From Christensenella sp. UBA5327 (GTDB lineage Bacteria; Bacillota; Clostridia; Christensenellales; Aristaeellaceae): 64,000 nt of DNA. Positions 7,696 to 17,129 of this stretch are shown one piece after another. How positions within the stretch are numbered: the stretch's first letter is position 1; each line of letters begins with the position of its first letter. The position numbers and the translations under genes are program-made. The DNA lies in assembly GCA_002411105.1 (NCBI GenBank), contig DHQX01000036.1, forward strand, positions 18,552-82,551, written 5' to 3'. The notes under the pieces were generated by a model, which saw nothing but the letters and a program-made list of their open reading frames with translations, was not told where the DNA came from and made no database searches.

Positions 7696-10437
7696 TTATT
7701 CTGATTGCTCAAGATAGGCCATGTATTGTTCCCGGCTCATCAGGGTTTTCCTGGCCTTGGTGCCCTCGTTGCCTGAGATGACGCCGCGGCGGTCCATCTC
7801 GTCAATCAGACGGCCGGCCCGGGCATAGCCCACGCGCAGCACGCGCTGGAGCATGCTGATGGACATCTGGCCGGATTCCACCGCCATTTCAATGGCCTGG
7901 GGCAGGAGCTCATCAAAGCCCTCATCCCCCATGTCAGCGCTGTCTCCCATGCCGCCGTTCTCCGCCTGCTCCTGCTGCTCGATATGCTCCATGATGTCCA
8001 GGTTGTAGTCTGCTTTGTTGCGGCTTTTGATGTACTCCACCGTCTGCTCCACGTCCCGGTCGCTCACAAAGCATCCCTGGACGCGGATGGGGTCGCGGAT
8101 GCTGCCTCTGAACAGCATATCACCATAGCCCAGCAGCTTTTCAGCGCCCTGGGCGTCAAGAATGGTCTTGCTGTCAAAGGGTGAAGCCACCCGGAAGGCG
8201 ATGCGGCCAGGGATATTGGCCTTGATGACCCCGGTGATGATGTTGACGCTGGGGCGCTGGGTAGCCAGGATCAGGCAGATGCCGGCGGCCCGGGCTTTTG
8301 CTGTGATGCGCTTGATATGATCTTCAATCACCTTGCCGGAAACCGTCATCAGGTCTGCCATCTCGTCAACAATCACAATGATGCGCGGCAGGGGCTCCTC
8401 ATCAGGCCCCAGCTTTTTGTTATAAGCGTCCAGGTTTCTGACCCCGGCCTTCTGCATGATCTGGTAGCGCTCATCCATCTCCTGGCACACCCAATCCAGG
8501 GCCAGGGTGGCTTTCTTGGCATCGGAGATGACAGGCAATAGCAGGTGAGGCACATCGTTATAAGGCTGGAGCTCCACAAACTTGGGGTCAATCAGGATCA
8601 GCCGCACCTGACGGGGTGAGGCGCGGTAGAGGATGCTGCAGATGATGCTGTTGATGCACACTGATTTACCGCTACCGGTGGCGCCCGCGATCAGCAGGTG
8701 GGGCATGTCCATCAATTCAGCCAGAATCGGCGTGCCGGTGATGTCCTTGCCCAGGGCCACGGTGGTGGGCGACTTGATCTCCCGGGTGCGGGGCGCGTCC
8801 AGCACCTCGCTCAAATAGACGGTGGAGGTGGTGTTGTTGGACACCTCAAGCCCTACAAAGGAGGTGCCGGGAATGGGAATTTCCGCCCGGATATCCCCCT
8901 TGGCCTTCAGCTCAATGGTGAGGTTGTCCATGACGCTGCGCAGCTTGCTCACATTAACCCCCTCCGCCAGGCGGATGGCAAAGCGGGTCACGGTGGGGCC
9001 GTGGGTGATGTGATGAAGCTGGGCCGGGATGGAAAAGCTGCCCAGGGTTTCAATCAGCCGGGTGGCCTTGGCCTGATCCTCTTCCGTGGTGTCAGCCACA
9101 TTGGTTTCAGGCGGCAGGGTCAAAAGCCTCATGGGCGGCTGCTGATAGTCATCAATGGCAAACTGCACCTGACGCGGCTTGGTCTCCTTGGCTGTGCCGT
9201 CCTGCTTCCGGTCCTTTTCAGGCAGCGGCGCACGGGTGGGAATAGCAACCCGTTCTCCGCTTGGGGCGACAGCCATGCCGGTGAGAACTGGTTTGGGTGC
9301 GCTCATGGGCTTGGCAACAGGGGAATCGGAAGCGGACACTGGGGCTGGCGTTTGTTCGGGGGCTGCTGCCTTTTCAATGGGTTTGGGCTCTGGCGCTGCT
9401 TTTGCAGCAGGCTCACTGGCAGCGAGCTTTTCAATTGGCTTGGTCTGGATCTCAGGCGCAGGGGGCGCAGCAGCAGCACGGACTGGGGCGGGCTTTGACG
9501 CAGGCTCCGGGCTCATCCAAAGATCAGCCGGGGCCTGGGGCACAAAGGCCGCGGTATCAGGGTCTTGCGCATATGGCGGGGAGCCCTGCGGCTGGTAAGC
9601 CGGGGATGGCCAGGCCGGGTACGCTGGCTGTTCTTCCGGATAATCGTCAAACAATGGCAAGTCCATCCCCGCAGGTTCAGGCTCCTGGACGGGTGGACTG
9701 AAATCAAAGGGCTCCTGCGGCACCTGATACACCGGCTCAGGCTCATGAGGGGCGGCCTGCTGCTCTGTCTGGGCCGGCGCAGCCGGGGCTTGGCGCATGT
9801 GGGCACGGTCACTCAGGCGCTGCACCAGCGCCACAGGGCTTACGCGGATGAAGGCGAAAAACAGCGCGATGCCGGCGATGATCAGCAGCGTCACGCTGCC
9901 AACGCGCCCCAGGGCAGACCAGAAGGGAAACGCCAGCAGCATCCCCAGAGCGCCCCCGCCAGGGATAAAGGCGGTTCCGGCAAAGTGTCCGTTATATTGG
10001 AGATAGGCCGCGGCGATATACTCCCCCATGCTGTCAGGGCTGGCACTGCGGCGGTAGTTCATGTTGATGTTGCGCACATAATCCATCAGGTCCCGGTAGC
10101 CATCAACCCCTGTGAGCAGCGTCAGCAGCGCCGCCAGGGTCAGATACAGAACGGTTCCCACGATGAAGGGGTAAAAGCTCACATAGCGCTTGGTGGAGAC
10201 ACTGGTGGCGGTGCCCCAGGCGAGGGCCAGGATGGGCACCATCCAGTAAAAGCTGCCGCCCAGGCCCAGCGCCGCATTTTTGAACACCTGGAGGGAAGCG
10301 GCGGAGGTCTGCAGCGTCAGCCCCAGGAAGGTGAGAAAGCCAAACATCAAAAGCAGGCCACCCACGACAAGCAGCACCAGGCCGCCACGGTCGGTGGATT
10401 GAATGGTTTGTTTGGTTTTCTTCCTGGCTGTCGTCAA
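7696..10437 (-). CDS. DNA translocase FtsK/SpoIIIE
   Basis: This protein pumps chromosomal DNA through the division or sporulation septum. With the TTG start at 10437 it is 913 residues; this start has AGAGGT about 8 bases upstream and lies 16 bases after the preceding gene. An upstream in-frame ATG would overlap that gene and add unrelated sequence. Layout: four membrane helices in residues 18-198, a long Pro/Ala/Glu-rich linker (about 215-425), the alpha domain, then the RecA-like motor with Walker A GATGSGKS at 585-592 and Walker B IIVIVDEMADLM. The C-terminal gamma winged-helix domain contains the SMLQRVLRVGYARAGRLID block that reads KOPS/SRS-type sites. Whether it serves division (FtsK) or sporulation (SpoIIIE) cannot be decided here. 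Confidence 0.93.
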   Translation of the reverse strand: MTTARKKTKQTIQSTDRGGLVLLVVGGLLLMFGFLTFLGLTLQTSAASLQVFKNAALGLGGSFYWMVPILALAWGTATSVSTKRYVSFYPFIVGTVLYLTLAALLTLLTGVDGYRDLMDYVRNINMNYRRSASPDSMGEYIAAAYLQYNGHFAGTAFIPGGGALGMLLAFPFWSALGRVGSVTLLIIAGIALFFAFIRVSPVALVQRLSDRAHMRQAPAAPAQTEQQAAPHEPEPVYQVPQEPFDFSPPVQEPEPAGMDLPLFDDYPEEQPAYPAWPSPAYQPQGSPPYAQDPDTAAFVPQAPADLWMSPEPASKPAPVRAAAAPPAPEIQTKPIEKLAASEPAAKAAPEPKPIEKAAAPEQTPAPVSASDSPVAKPMSAPKPVLTGMAVAPSGERVAIPTRAPLPEKDRKQDGTAKETKPRQVQFAIDDYQQPPMRLLTLPPETNVADTTEEDQAKATRLIETLGSFSIPAQLHHITHGPTVTRFAIRLAEGVNVSKLRSVMDNLTIELKAKGDIRAEIPIPGTSFVGLEVSNNTTSTVYLSEVLDAPRTREIKSPTTVALGKDITGTPILAELMDMPHLLIAGATGSGKSVCINSIICSILYRASPRQVRLILIDPKFVELQPYNDVPHLLLPVISDAKKATLALDWVCQEMDERYQIMQKAGVRNLDAYNKKLGPDEEPLPRIIVIVDEMADLMTVSGKVIEDHIKRITAKARAAGICLILATQRPSVNIITGVIKANIPGRIAFRVASPFDSKTILDAQGAEKLLGYGDMLFRGSIRDPIRVQGCFVSDRDVEQTVEYIKSRNKADYNLDIMEHIEQQEQAENGGMGDSADMGDEGFDELLPQAIEMAVESGQMSISMLQRVLRVGYARAGRLIDEMDRRGVISGNEGTKARKTLMSREQYMAYLEQSE

Positions 10438-10453
10438 ATTTGCACTACCTCTA

Positions 10454-11626
10454 TTATTTCTTGTCAAGCCAGACGGCGCTGAGCGTCTGGGCCTCATCCA
10501 GGAACAGCTTGAGCGCCGCGCCATCAAAATTATATGCCAGCATTAAGCCCGCCGGGACGCCATACAGCTGTGCTGCCTCTGCATTCATGCTGGTGCTGCC
10601 TGCAGGCTCTCCCAACACGCTTTTGATCTCTTCCAGGCTCGCCTTCCCGGTGCTCAGCCCAAAGAGGTTCATGCGCCCGGTGAGAAGGCCTGTGACAGTT
10701 TCCCCGTCATTGGACAACACCAGGGTGCCCCTGAAACGGTCATCCTCCATCTGGTACTTCTGCCCTGTCACAAATCCCTCCGGATCGTGCAGCAGCGGAT
10801 AGATGTCAAGCGTATCGCTCAATTTATCCCCCAGCCTTACGGGAATCCCTGGCAACAATCCAGTGGCAGCGGCACTTTCGATCGACGGCCGGGAATGCGC
10901 TGAGGGGCTCAGGCTGGCGTACAAGTCCAGGGATTTAAGCGGCATATCCCCGGCATCCCTCAGCATGCCTTTCAGCTCGTCATAGAGAAAGTGGATGAAG
11001 GTGCTCTTGCCAGACAGCCATACCATGCCCTTCTCTGGATAGAAGAAGCTGATGCCGGTTTCGGTCAGCAAAAACCGTTCAATCGGGAAAGGGTACAGGT
11101 CTGCTGTGTTCAGATAGTTTGACAGTTCGTCGCCCAGGCGTGCTTCCAGCGTGTCTTCGATGCTTTTCCGCGCCTGGTCGCACTGGGCAAATATCTGGTC
11201 ACAGCTGATTTTTTGCCCTGTCACCAGGCTGAACACCAGTGGGGTGTAGCGGTGGGATGGCGGGCCAAAAGATATGTTGCCGCTGGCCTCAATCAGGATG
11301 GACAGCAGATCATGGCCGCTTTCTGATTTTAGGACGAGCGCCGTGTAAGTCACCTTCAGGTTGCCAGGCATCGCCTCTGTAAAGGCGGCCATGGCGTCCA
11401 GATGCGCCTGGATGCCGCCTTCAGTCAAAATAGCCTGATTGATGGTATCCTGCACAAAGCTATTGGCAAAGCCCTTTAGCTGCGGGTACACAACCTCTCC
11501 CCCGGGCCGGGATGTACTGATCATCTCCACAGCGCCCTGGTCTTGTGCCAAACCCGGCAGCAGGGGCAGAAACAGCGATAAAATGATCAGGAAGAGGAAT
11601 GCGCGGCGCAGAACAATGGTGGTCAT
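10454..11626 (-). CDS. Secreted protein with DUF3298/RsiV-like region, function unknown
   Basis: A 390-residue protein with a signal peptide (hydrophobic residues 8-25, cleavage near GLA-QD). The region about 35-230 has the pattern of the DUF3298/RsiV-like fold: VVYPQLKGFANSFVQDTINQAI, LVFSLVTGQKISCDQIFA and ISFFYPEKGMVW. In the family such domains bind extracytoplasmic ligands or lysozyme. The last 120 residues (FVTGQKYQMEDDRFRG onward) are not recognised. It has its own promoter and AAGGAGG ribosome site and is followed 16 bases later by ftsK/spoIIIE. The domain call is by pattern only. Confidence 0.75.
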   Translation of the reverse strand: MTTIVLRRAFLFLIILSLFLPLLPGLAQDQGAVEMISTSRPGGEVVYPQLKGFANSFVQDTINQAILTEGGIQAHLDAMAAFTEAMPGNLKVTYTALVLKSESGHDLLSILIEASGNISFGPPSHRYTPLVFSLVTGQKISCDQIFAQCDQARKSIEDTLEARLGDELSNYLNTADLYPFPIERFLLTETGISFFYPEKGMVWLSGKSTFIHFLYDELKGMLRDAGDMPLKSLDLYASLSPSAHSRPSIESAAATGLLPGIPVRLGDKLSDTLDIYPLLHDPEGFVTGQKYQMEDDRFRGTLVLSNDGETVTGLLTGRMNLFGLSTGKASLEEIKSVLGEPAGSTSMNAEAAQLYGVPAGLMLAYNFDGAALKLFLDEAQTLSAVWLDKK

Positions 11627-11664
11627 GCTTTTTCCTCCTTACAGACATTATGAAACCCGTATCC

Positions 11665-11693
11665 ATTCTACCTGAAAGCAGGACTTGTTGCAA
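11665..11693 (-). promoter_or_regulatory. Promoter for the secreted protein-ftsK/spoIIIE pair
   Basis: Minus-strand TTGCAA (11688-11693), 17-base spacer, TAGAAT (11665-11670), followed by an AAGGAGG ribosome site before the ATG at 11626. Confidence 0.65.
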
Positions 11694-11719
11694 GATTGAC
11701 ACAATTGTTCACTAATCCG

Positions 11720-12085
11720 TTACGAATCAGCCAGCTTGTATCCCGATTTTTCCACAGCGCCGGTCTGGCGGTCAAAGTTCACCTGGTTTTTCCGCAGGTA
11801 GATGGCATGCAGCTCCTGAGCGTCCATGCCGGCGTTGATACAAAGGCTGAGGAAAAAGTGGAACATGTCCACCAACTCCTCTTTGAGCGCGGCCTGGTCG
11901 ACCGGCCTTTCATTCTTCCACCATTTGTAGTTGACCTCTTCGAGCATCTCTGCCGTCTCACACATCAGGGCGATGGTGTGCTTCTGCATCCATTCCCCCT
12001 GGCTGATGTGCGCCAGGTGACGGGTTTTGATGATGCTTTCATTAAATGCCTTTTGCAAGGCAAACATCTCTTCCAGCCTGTCCAT
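11720..12085 (-). CDS. dUTP diphosphatase, dimeric all-alpha (MazG-like) type
   Basis: A 121-residue helical protein with the metal-binding pattern of dimeric dUTPases: E43-x2-E46 in CETAEMLEEVNYKWWK and E70-x2-D73 in LKEELVDMFHFFLSL. These enzymes hydrolyse dUTP to dUMP and pyrophosphate, keeping uracil out of DNA and feeding dTMP synthesis. The KWWK and DMFHFF stretches are characteristic of the dUTPase branch rather than general MazG. It starts 9 bases after the M16 peptidase gene, with an AAGAGGT ribosome site, and is probably the last gene of the rpsO-pnp transcript. Confidence 0.85.
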   Translation of the reverse strand: MDRLEEMFALQKAFNESIIKTRHLAHISQGEWMQKHTIALMCETAEMLEEVNYKWWKNERPVDQAALKEELVDMFHFFLSLCINAGMDAQELHAIYLRKNQVNFDRQTGAVEKSGYKLADS

Positions 12086-12094
12086 GATTACCTC

Positions 12095-13339
12095 TTATCC
12101 GATATTGATCTTGGCAACGCCTTTGCCCACCAGGGCCAGGGCGCATGATTGGGCCAGGTTTTTTCTAGCCAGGGCGTTCACGTCCTGAAGCTTTACCCGG
12201 TCAAGTTTCTTCAGGATCTCCTTCGCCGGGATGATGCTGCCTGTGGTCAGCAGCTGGGTACCAAAATGGGCCATGCGCTGATAGGCGCTTTCCTGGGAAA
12301 GCACATAGGCGGTTCTGATCTGCGCCATGGTGCGCAGAAACTCCTCTTCCAGGAAACCTTTGTCAAGCACCTTGCCGGTTTCCTGGCGGATGCCTTTGAT
12401 CACTTTTTTGATGCTCCTGGGCGATGCAGCAGCATACACGGTGAACTCCCCGCAGTCAGGGTAGGAAGACGGGCTGGCATAGATGCTGTACACCAGGCCC
12501 TGCTCTTCCCGCAGGTGCTGAAAAAGCCGGGAGGATACCCCGCCGCCCAGCATCCCGCTGAGGGCCATCATGCTGTATCGCTCCTCATCCATATGCCTGA
12601 GCCCCGGATAGGCCAGGCACAGGTGCATCTGCTCCACATCCTTTTCAAGCCGCAGCGCGTCCACGCATGGGAGCAGTGCATTTGCCGGAAAATCAGCCTC
12701 CTCCCCGCCGCTGTTCCAGGCGGAAAAGGCATCTTCAAGCTGGCTGATCAAGGCGTCCTGATCAAAGCGCCCCACCACCGATACCACGGTGTTTCGGGGG
12801 CGGTAATAGCGCCTGCGATAGTCCATCAGATCCTCGCGTTTGTAGGATGCAATAGCGGCTTTGCTCCCAAGGATGGTGCCTGACAGGGTTTGCCCCCGGT
12901 AGATTCCCTGATGGAGGAGGTTATACACCAGGTCTTCGGGCGAATCCTCCTCCATGGCGATCTCCTCAAGTATCACCCCCCGCTCCTTTTCCACGTCCCG
13001 TTCCCGGATGAGGGGGTTCACCACCAAATCGCTCAACAGCTCAATCGCCCGGTGAAGCTCCCGGTCCACGGTCTTGGCATAATAGCAGGTATAGGTCTTG
13101 CCGGTGGCAGCATTCAGGTTGCCGCCCAGCAGATCGATGTCATCGGCCAGCGCCCTGGCGCTTCTCTTTTCAGTGCCCTTGAAGGCCATGTGTTCCAGGA
13201 AATGGGAAAGCCCGGTTTCCTCCTCGCCTTCCATGATGGAACCAGCCTTCACCCACACGCCGATGGAAGCACTGCGCAGATAGGGCAGGCGCTCAAAGAC
13301 AATGCGCAGGCCGTTGGGGAGCGTATGTATCTGATGCAT
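12095..13339 (-). CDS. M16 family zinc peptidase (YmxG/MPP-like)
   Basis: This 414-residue protease has the inverted zinc motif HFLEH (H-x2-E-H) near residue 50, in the sequence SHFLEHMAFKGTEKRSA, plus a later glutamate, as in single-domain M16B processing peptidases. The start is set at the ATG at 13339, with GGAG 6 bases upstream, giving the family-typical opening MHQIHTLPNGLRIV; a GTG 12 bases earlier is also in frame. In Bacillus the homologous gene also follows pnp. The substrate is unknown. A perfect 34-base palindrome separates it from pnp. Confidence 0.9.
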   Translation of the reverse strand: MHQIHTLPNGLRIVFERLPYLRSASIGVWVKAGSIMEGEEETGLSHFLEHMAFKGTEKRSARALADDIDLLGGNLNAATGKTYTCYYAKTVDRELHRAIELLSDLVVNPLIRERDVEKERGVILEEIAMEEDSPEDLVYNLLHQGIYRGQTLSGTILGSKAAIASYKREDLMDYRRRYYRPRNTVVSVVGRFDQDALISQLEDAFSAWNSGGEEADFPANALLPCVDALRLEKDVEQMHLCLAYPGLRHMDEERYSMMALSGMLGGGVSSRLFQHLREEQGLVYSIYASPSSYPDCGEFTVYAAASPRSIKKVIKGIRQETGKVLDKGFLEEEFLRTMAQIRTAYVLSQESAYQRMAHFGTQLLTTGSIIPAKEILKKLDRVKLQDVNALARKNLAQSCALALVGKGVAKINIG

Positions 13340-13363
13340 TTGTTTCTCCACTGGTCATCATGC

Positions 13364-13397
13364 CAAGAGGGGGTCTTTGTACAAAGACCCCCTCTTG
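13364..13397 (-). promoter_or_regulatory. Perfect 34-base palindrome between pnp and the M16 peptidase gene
   Basis: A 17-base arm (CAAGAGGGGGTCTTTGT) is followed directly by its exact reverse complement. RNA from either strand would fold into one long hairpin. No U-run follows on the minus strand, so a classic intrinsic terminator is unlikely. A processing site (RNase III type) or a 3' stabiliser of the pnp mRNA fits better. Confidence 0.6.
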
Positions 13398-13411
13398 AAG
13401 ATTGTCAGATG

Positions 13412-15586
13412 TTATTCGCCACGGCGGGGGGGACGCCCATCCCGGCGCGGGGGCCGGTTAGCGTGGTCGGAGGGGCCGGGGCGGTTGAAGCTGCGGGGCT
13501 TGTATTCGATGTCGTTGCGGACCAGGTTGACCCGGCCCTGGGCATCGATCTCCGCCACCTTCACCTCGACCGCGTCGCCGATGTTGAGCACATCCTCCAC
13601 CTTTTCCACCCGCTCATTGGCGAGTTTGGAGATGTGCAGCAGCCCGTCCTTGCCCGGCAGCAGCTCAACGAAGGCACCCATGTTGCTGAGAATCCTGACC
13701 ACCTTGCCGTCATAGACCTCGCCCACCTCCACATCCTTGGCGATGCCCTCGATGATGCGGCGCGCCTTGGCGGCAGCCTCGTCATCAGGCGTGGCAATGG
13801 CAACGCGGCCATCGTCCTCGATGTCGATCTTCACCCCGGTGTCGGCTATGATTTTGTTGATCATCTTGCCGCCTGGTCCGATCACTTCGCGGATCTTGTC
13901 CGGGTTGATCATGAAGGTAATGATTTTGGGCGCGTACTTGTTCAGATGATCCCGGGGCTGGCCCAGGGTTTCCAGCATTTTGCCCAGGATGTGCAGCCTG
14001 CCTGCCAGGGCCTGCTCCAGGGCGCGCTCAAGGATTGCCTTGTCAATGCCCTTGATCTTGATGTCCATCTGGATGGCGGTGATGCCGTTCATGGTGCCGG
14101 CCACCTTGAAGTCCATGTCGCCCAGGAAATCCTCCAGGCCCTGGATGTCGGTGAGGACCGAGACCTTGTCGGAAGCGTCATCCTTGATCAGGCCCATGGC
14201 GATGCCCGCCACGGGGGCTTTGATCTGGACGCCCGCATCCATCAGCGACAGCGTGCTGCCGCAAACAGAAGCCATGGAGGAGGAGCCATTGCTGGAGAGC
14301 ACCTCGCTCACCAGGCGGATGGCGTACGGGAAGTCCACCTCGTTGGGGATCACAGGCTCAAGCGCCCGCTCTGCCAATGCGCCGTGACCGATCTCACGCC
14401 GGCCGGGAGAGCGCATCCTGCCGGCTTCGCCGGTGGCATAAGGCGGCATGTTGTAATGATGAATGTAGCGTTTGGAATCCTCGTTGGACAGGCCGTCCAG
14501 CATCTGCGCGTCCCGCAGGGAGCCCAGTGTGGTGACCGTCAATGCCTGGGTTTGGCCACGGGTGAACACCGCGCTGCCATGGGTGCGAGGCAACATGCCC
14601 ACCTCACACCAAATGGGGCGCACTTCGTTCTCACCCCGGCCATCGGGCCGGACGCCCTGATCCAGGATCTTTCGGCGCATCACCTGTTTGTTCAGCTGAT
14701 ACAGCGCCTCGTCAACCTCATTCTCCCGGCCTTCAAACTCCTGGGCGAAGTGGGCCAGGACGTCTGCCTTGACCTCTTCCTGGCGCTGGTGGCGGTCAGT
14801 GCGCTCATAGCTTTCAAAGCTCCAGCGCACCTTGTCCATCGCGTAGGCAGCAACCTTGCCGGCCACGTCTTCGCCGGTGGTCACCAGCGGGAACTCCCGC
14901 TTTTCTTTTCCGATTTCGGCGATGATGCCTTCCTGGAATGCCACCAACTCCTTGATCGCCTCATGGGCGAACAGGATGGCGTCAAGCATCACGGCCTCTG
15001 ACACCTCGTTGGCGCCCGCTTCCACCATCATGATGGCATCCTTGGTGCCGGAAACCACCAGGTGCAGGTCGCTGACGGCGCGCTGTGCCTCGTCAGGGTT
15101 CAGGATCAACTGTCCGTCCACCCGGCCAACCAGCACAGAGCCAGTGGGGCCCGCCCACGGAATCTCGCTCACCGCCAGGGCGATGGAAGAGCCGATCATG
15201 GCGGGGATCTCCGGGGGGTTGTTGGTGTCAACCGACAGCACCGTGGCCACCACCTGCACATCATTGCGCATGCCGTTGGGGAACAGCGGACGGAGGGGCC
15301 GGTCGATCAGCCGGCAGGTGAGAACTGCTTTTTCAGTCGGCCGGCCCTCGCGGCGGATGAAGCCGCCGGGGATGCGTCCAACGGCATAAAGCTTCTCTTC
15401 AAAGTCCACGCTCAGCGGAAAAAAGTCAACGCCTTCCCGCGCCTTGTCGGACACAGTGGCGTTTACCAACACCACCGTGTCGCCATACCTCACAAGGGCG
15501 GAGCCAGAGGCCTGCTCGGCATACTTGCCAAACTCAAAGGTCAGTGGCCGGCCCGCGAAGTCCATCGTGTAGGTTCTATCGTTCAT
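13412..15586 (-). CDS. pnp: Polyribonucleotide nucleotidyltransferase (PNPase)
   Basis: A 724-residue phosphorolytic 3'-5' exoribonuclease. The start is the ATG at 15586, opening [20 protein letters not shown], with an AGGAG ribosome site; an in-frame ATG 45 bases upstream adds a non-homologous tail. Two RNase PH domains are visible ([28 protein letters not shown] in the first; [15 protein letters not shown] and [13 protein letters not shown] in the second), separated by an all-helical segment. Next come a KH domain ([15 protein letters not shown]) and an S1 domain ([22 protein letters not shown]). The last 25 residues are Arg/Pro/Gly-rich. Gene order rpsO-pnp is conserved in bacteria, and an attenuator-like hairpin lies between them. 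Confidence 0.97.
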   Translation of the reverse strand: MNDRTYTMDFAGRPLTFEFGKYAEQASGSALVRYGDTVVLVNATVSDKAREGVDFFPLSVDFEEKLYAVGRIPGGFIRREGRPTEKAVLTCRLIDRPLRPLFPNGMRNDVQVVATVLSVDTNNPPEIPAMIGSSIALAVSEIPWAGPTGSVLVGRVDGQLILNPDEAQRAVSDLHLVVSGTKDAIMMVEAGANEVSEAVMLDAILFAHEAIKELVAFQEGIIAEIGKEKREFPLVTTGEDVAGKVAAYAMDKVRWSFESYERTDRHQRQEEVKADVLAHFAQEFEGRENEVDEALYQLNKQVMRRKILDQGVRPDGRGENEVRPIWCEVGMLPRTHGSAVFTRGQTQALTVTTLGSLRDAQMLDGLSNEDSKRYIHHYNMPPYATGEAGRMRSPGRREIGHGALAERALEPVIPNEVDFPYAIRLVSEVLSSNGSSSMASVCGSTLSLMDAGVQIKAPVAGIAMGLIKDDASDKVSVLTDIQGLEDFLGDMDFKVAGTMNGITAIQMDIKIKGIDKAILERALEQALAGRLHILGKMLETLGQPRDHLNKYAPKIITFMINPDKIREVIGPGGKMINKIIADTGVKIDIEDDGRVAIATPDDEAAAKARRIIEGIAKDVEVGEVYDGKVVRILSNMGAFVELLPGKDGLLHISKLANERVEKVEDVLNIGDAVEVKVAEIDAQGRVNLVRNDIEYKPRSFNRPGPSDHANRPPRRDGRPPRRGE

Positions 15587-15640
15587 TCTTTCTCCTTCTC
15601 CTTCTATCGGGCGCGGCATTGATTTTTTCACGCCCTACAT

Positions 15641-15672
15641 AAAAAGCCGAAACCCGCGTTGGCTGGGTTCCG
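15641..15672 (-). terminator. Attenuator or terminator hairpin between rpsO and pnp
   Basis: On the minus strand, eight paired bases (15665-15672 with 15648-15655, including one G-U pair) enclose a 9-base loop and run into TTTTT at 15641-15645. The G-U pair exists only in the minus-strand RNA, matching the direction of transcription. Partial read-through into pnp would separate S15 and PNPase levels, as known in other bacteria. Confidence 0.7.
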
Positions 15673-15686
15673 ACTGATTCAGGCTC

Positions 15687-15950
15687 TTACTTCCTCAGTT
15701 CCAGTGCGGCAATTAACTCGCGGTACCGCTCGATGTCCGTCCTCCTGAGGTAGTCCAGCAGGCCCCTTCTCTGGCCGACCATGAGCAGAAGCCCCCGGCG
15801 GCTGTGGTGATCCTTCTTGTTGAGCTTCAGGTGCTCGTTCAAATGGTTGATCCGGTGGGTGAGCAGTGCGATCTGCACCTCCGGGGATCCGGTGTCGCCC
15901 TCATGGCGGGCGTACTTGGTCATGATGCTGTTTTTGAGTTCCTTATCCAT
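15687..15950 (-). CDS. rpsO: 30S ribosomal protein S15
   Basis: An 87-residue protein with the complete S15 pattern: [25 protein letters not shown] and [22 protein letters not shown]15 binds 16S rRNA early in assembly of the small-subunit platform. AAAGGAGAG precedes the ATG. The about 100-base leader between its promoter and start could hold an S15-binding autoregulatory structure, as in other bacteria, but I could not derive a convincing fold. Confidence 0.98.
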   Translation of the reverse strand: MDKELKNSIMTKYARHEGDTGSPEVQIALLTHRINHLNEHLKLNKKDHHSRRGLLLMVGQRRGLLDYLRRTDIERYRELIAALELRK

Positions 15951-16053
15951 GGTGTCTCTCCTTTGGGGGCGTGGTCTTCCCCTATTTAATCACCGCATCC
16001 TCAGCATCGCGTTGGAGTGTCGCAGACCCGAGGTATCGGTTAACCACCTGAGA

Positions 16054-16083
16054 ATCATATCATAAACAGGCATTGCCTGTAAA
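16054..16083 (-). promoter_or_regulatory. rpsO promoter with a 15-base palindrome between -35 and -10
   Basis: Minus-strand TTTACA (16078-16083), an 18-base spacer and TATGAT (16054-16059). The palindrome ACAGGCA-T-TGCCTGT (16066-16080) overlaps the -35 box and part of the spacer, where a repressor would block polymerase. It could equally be a weak hairpin ending the upstream metallopeptidase transcript, which stops at 16098. Confidence 0.5.
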
Positions 16084-16097
16084 CCATGATTTTTTCA

Positions 16098-16982
16098 CTA
16101 AATCGGGTTGCTGAAGGTATCCCAGCCGGACAGGTCGCCGGCTTTGTAGCCCTCCATAAACCAGCGCTGGCGCTGGGCGCTGGTGCCGTGGTTGAAGGTG
16201 TCCGGATCCGCGTAGCCCTGCATCTTCTTTTGGATGTGATCATCCCCCACCGCGGCGGCAGCGCTGAGCGCCTCTTCCAGGTCACCCTCTTCCAGGTAGC
16301 CCTTTTCAGCCATATACCGGGCCACAACACCCGCCAGGTAATCAGCCTGCAGCTCAAAGCGCACGCTGTACTGGTTGAACTCTTCCTGGCTAAGGCGCCC
16401 GGCGGCCGCCTGCTGGCGCAGTTCGTCCAGCTGCTGGGTGACGCCCAGGATGGTCTGCACATGGTGCCCCGCCTCATGGGCAATGACATAGGCCATGCTG
16501 AAGTCCCCCTGTTTGGCGCCGTAGCGCTCAATGAGGGTGTCATAGAAGCTCAGGTCCAGATAGATGGAGTGGTCTCTGGGACAATAGAAGGGGCCCACGC
16601 CTGAGTCCGCCGTGCCACAGCCAGACTGCACCATGCCTGAGTAGATGGTCAGCTCAGGCTCCACATACTGCTTGCCCTCTTTGGGCAGCAGCGTGTTCCA
16701 GGTATCTTCAATATCTGCCAGCACCACGCCAGCATACTCAAACAGCTGCTGCTCCCGCTGGGAAGGCTCATACTGGGCTTGCTGCTGGCTGCCGGAGGGC
16801 ACAATGATGTTCTGGTTGTCAAGCCCGCCTGTTAAAACCCCAGGGTTACCCGTAAGCAGAAAAACCACCAGCGCGATGATCAGCCCAAAGCCACCGCCTG
16901 CCGCCACCTTGCGGCCGCCAGTAAAACCTCTGCCCCGGGCGTCATTGACGTTGCTGCTTTGCCTTCTTCCTTGCCATTTCAT
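16098..16982 (-). CDS. Membrane-anchored neutral zinc metallopeptidase, YpfJ family
   Basis: A 294-residue protein with the family opening MKWQGRRQSSNVNDARG, a Gly-rich cytoplasmic stub and one membrane helix (about residues 31-45). The extracellular catalytic domain carries HEAGHH (HExxH) in AYVIAHEAGHHVQTILG, with FYCPRDHSIYLDLSFYD upstream; the conserved RFELQADYLAGV follows and supplies the third ligand region. YpfJ-type proteins are predicted neutral zinc metallopeptidases without a proven substrate. The gene is divergent from the ECF sigma gene. Length and motifs are complete. Confidence 0.9.
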   Translation of the reverse strand: MKWQGRRQSSNVNDARGRGFTGGRKVAAGGGFGLIIALVVFLLTGNPGVLTGGLDNQNIIVPSGSQQQAQYEPSQREQQLFEYAGVVLADIEDTWNTLLPKEGKQYVEPELTIYSGMVQSGCGTADSGVGPFYCPRDHSIYLDLSFYDTLIERYGAKQGDFSMAYVIAHEAGHHVQTILGVTQQLDELRQQAAAGRLSQEEFNQYSVRFELQADYLAGVVARYMAEKGYLEEGDLEEALSAAAAVGDDHIQKKMQGYADPDTFNHGTSAQRQRWFMEGYKAGDLSGWDTFSNPI

Positions 16983-17072
16983 CTCTTCTTTACCCCCGCA
17001 ATGATCGTTTCGGTCTGCCTATGGTATGATTGTACCCTGAACAAGTGGATTTGCGAAATTAATTTTTGATAC

Positions 17073-17102
17073 GTGACGAAAGAGACCCTTGCGCCGTCTA
17101 AT
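17073..17102 (+). promoter_or_regulatory. Candidate ECF-type (autoregulated) promoter
   Basis: CGTCTAAT at 17095-17102 resembles the CGTC-type -10 element of ECF sigma factors; GTGACG at 17073-17078 with a 16-base spacer is a possible -35. It lies 28 bases before the sigma gene, as expected for self-activation. Confidence 0.45.
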
Positions 17103-17129
17103 GGATGTAGCGCTACAAGAGGTGATTGA

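Noticed and set aside
12890..15001. 703-residue open frame on the plus strand opposite pnp and the M16 gene
   Set aside because: Fully antisense to PNPase, which is unmistakable; composition rich in His, Gly and Gln typical of antisense frames.
15951..16053. S15-binding leader structure upstream of rpsO
   Set aside because: I could not build a convincing conserved pseudoknot or three-way junction by eye; a covariance-model search would decide.
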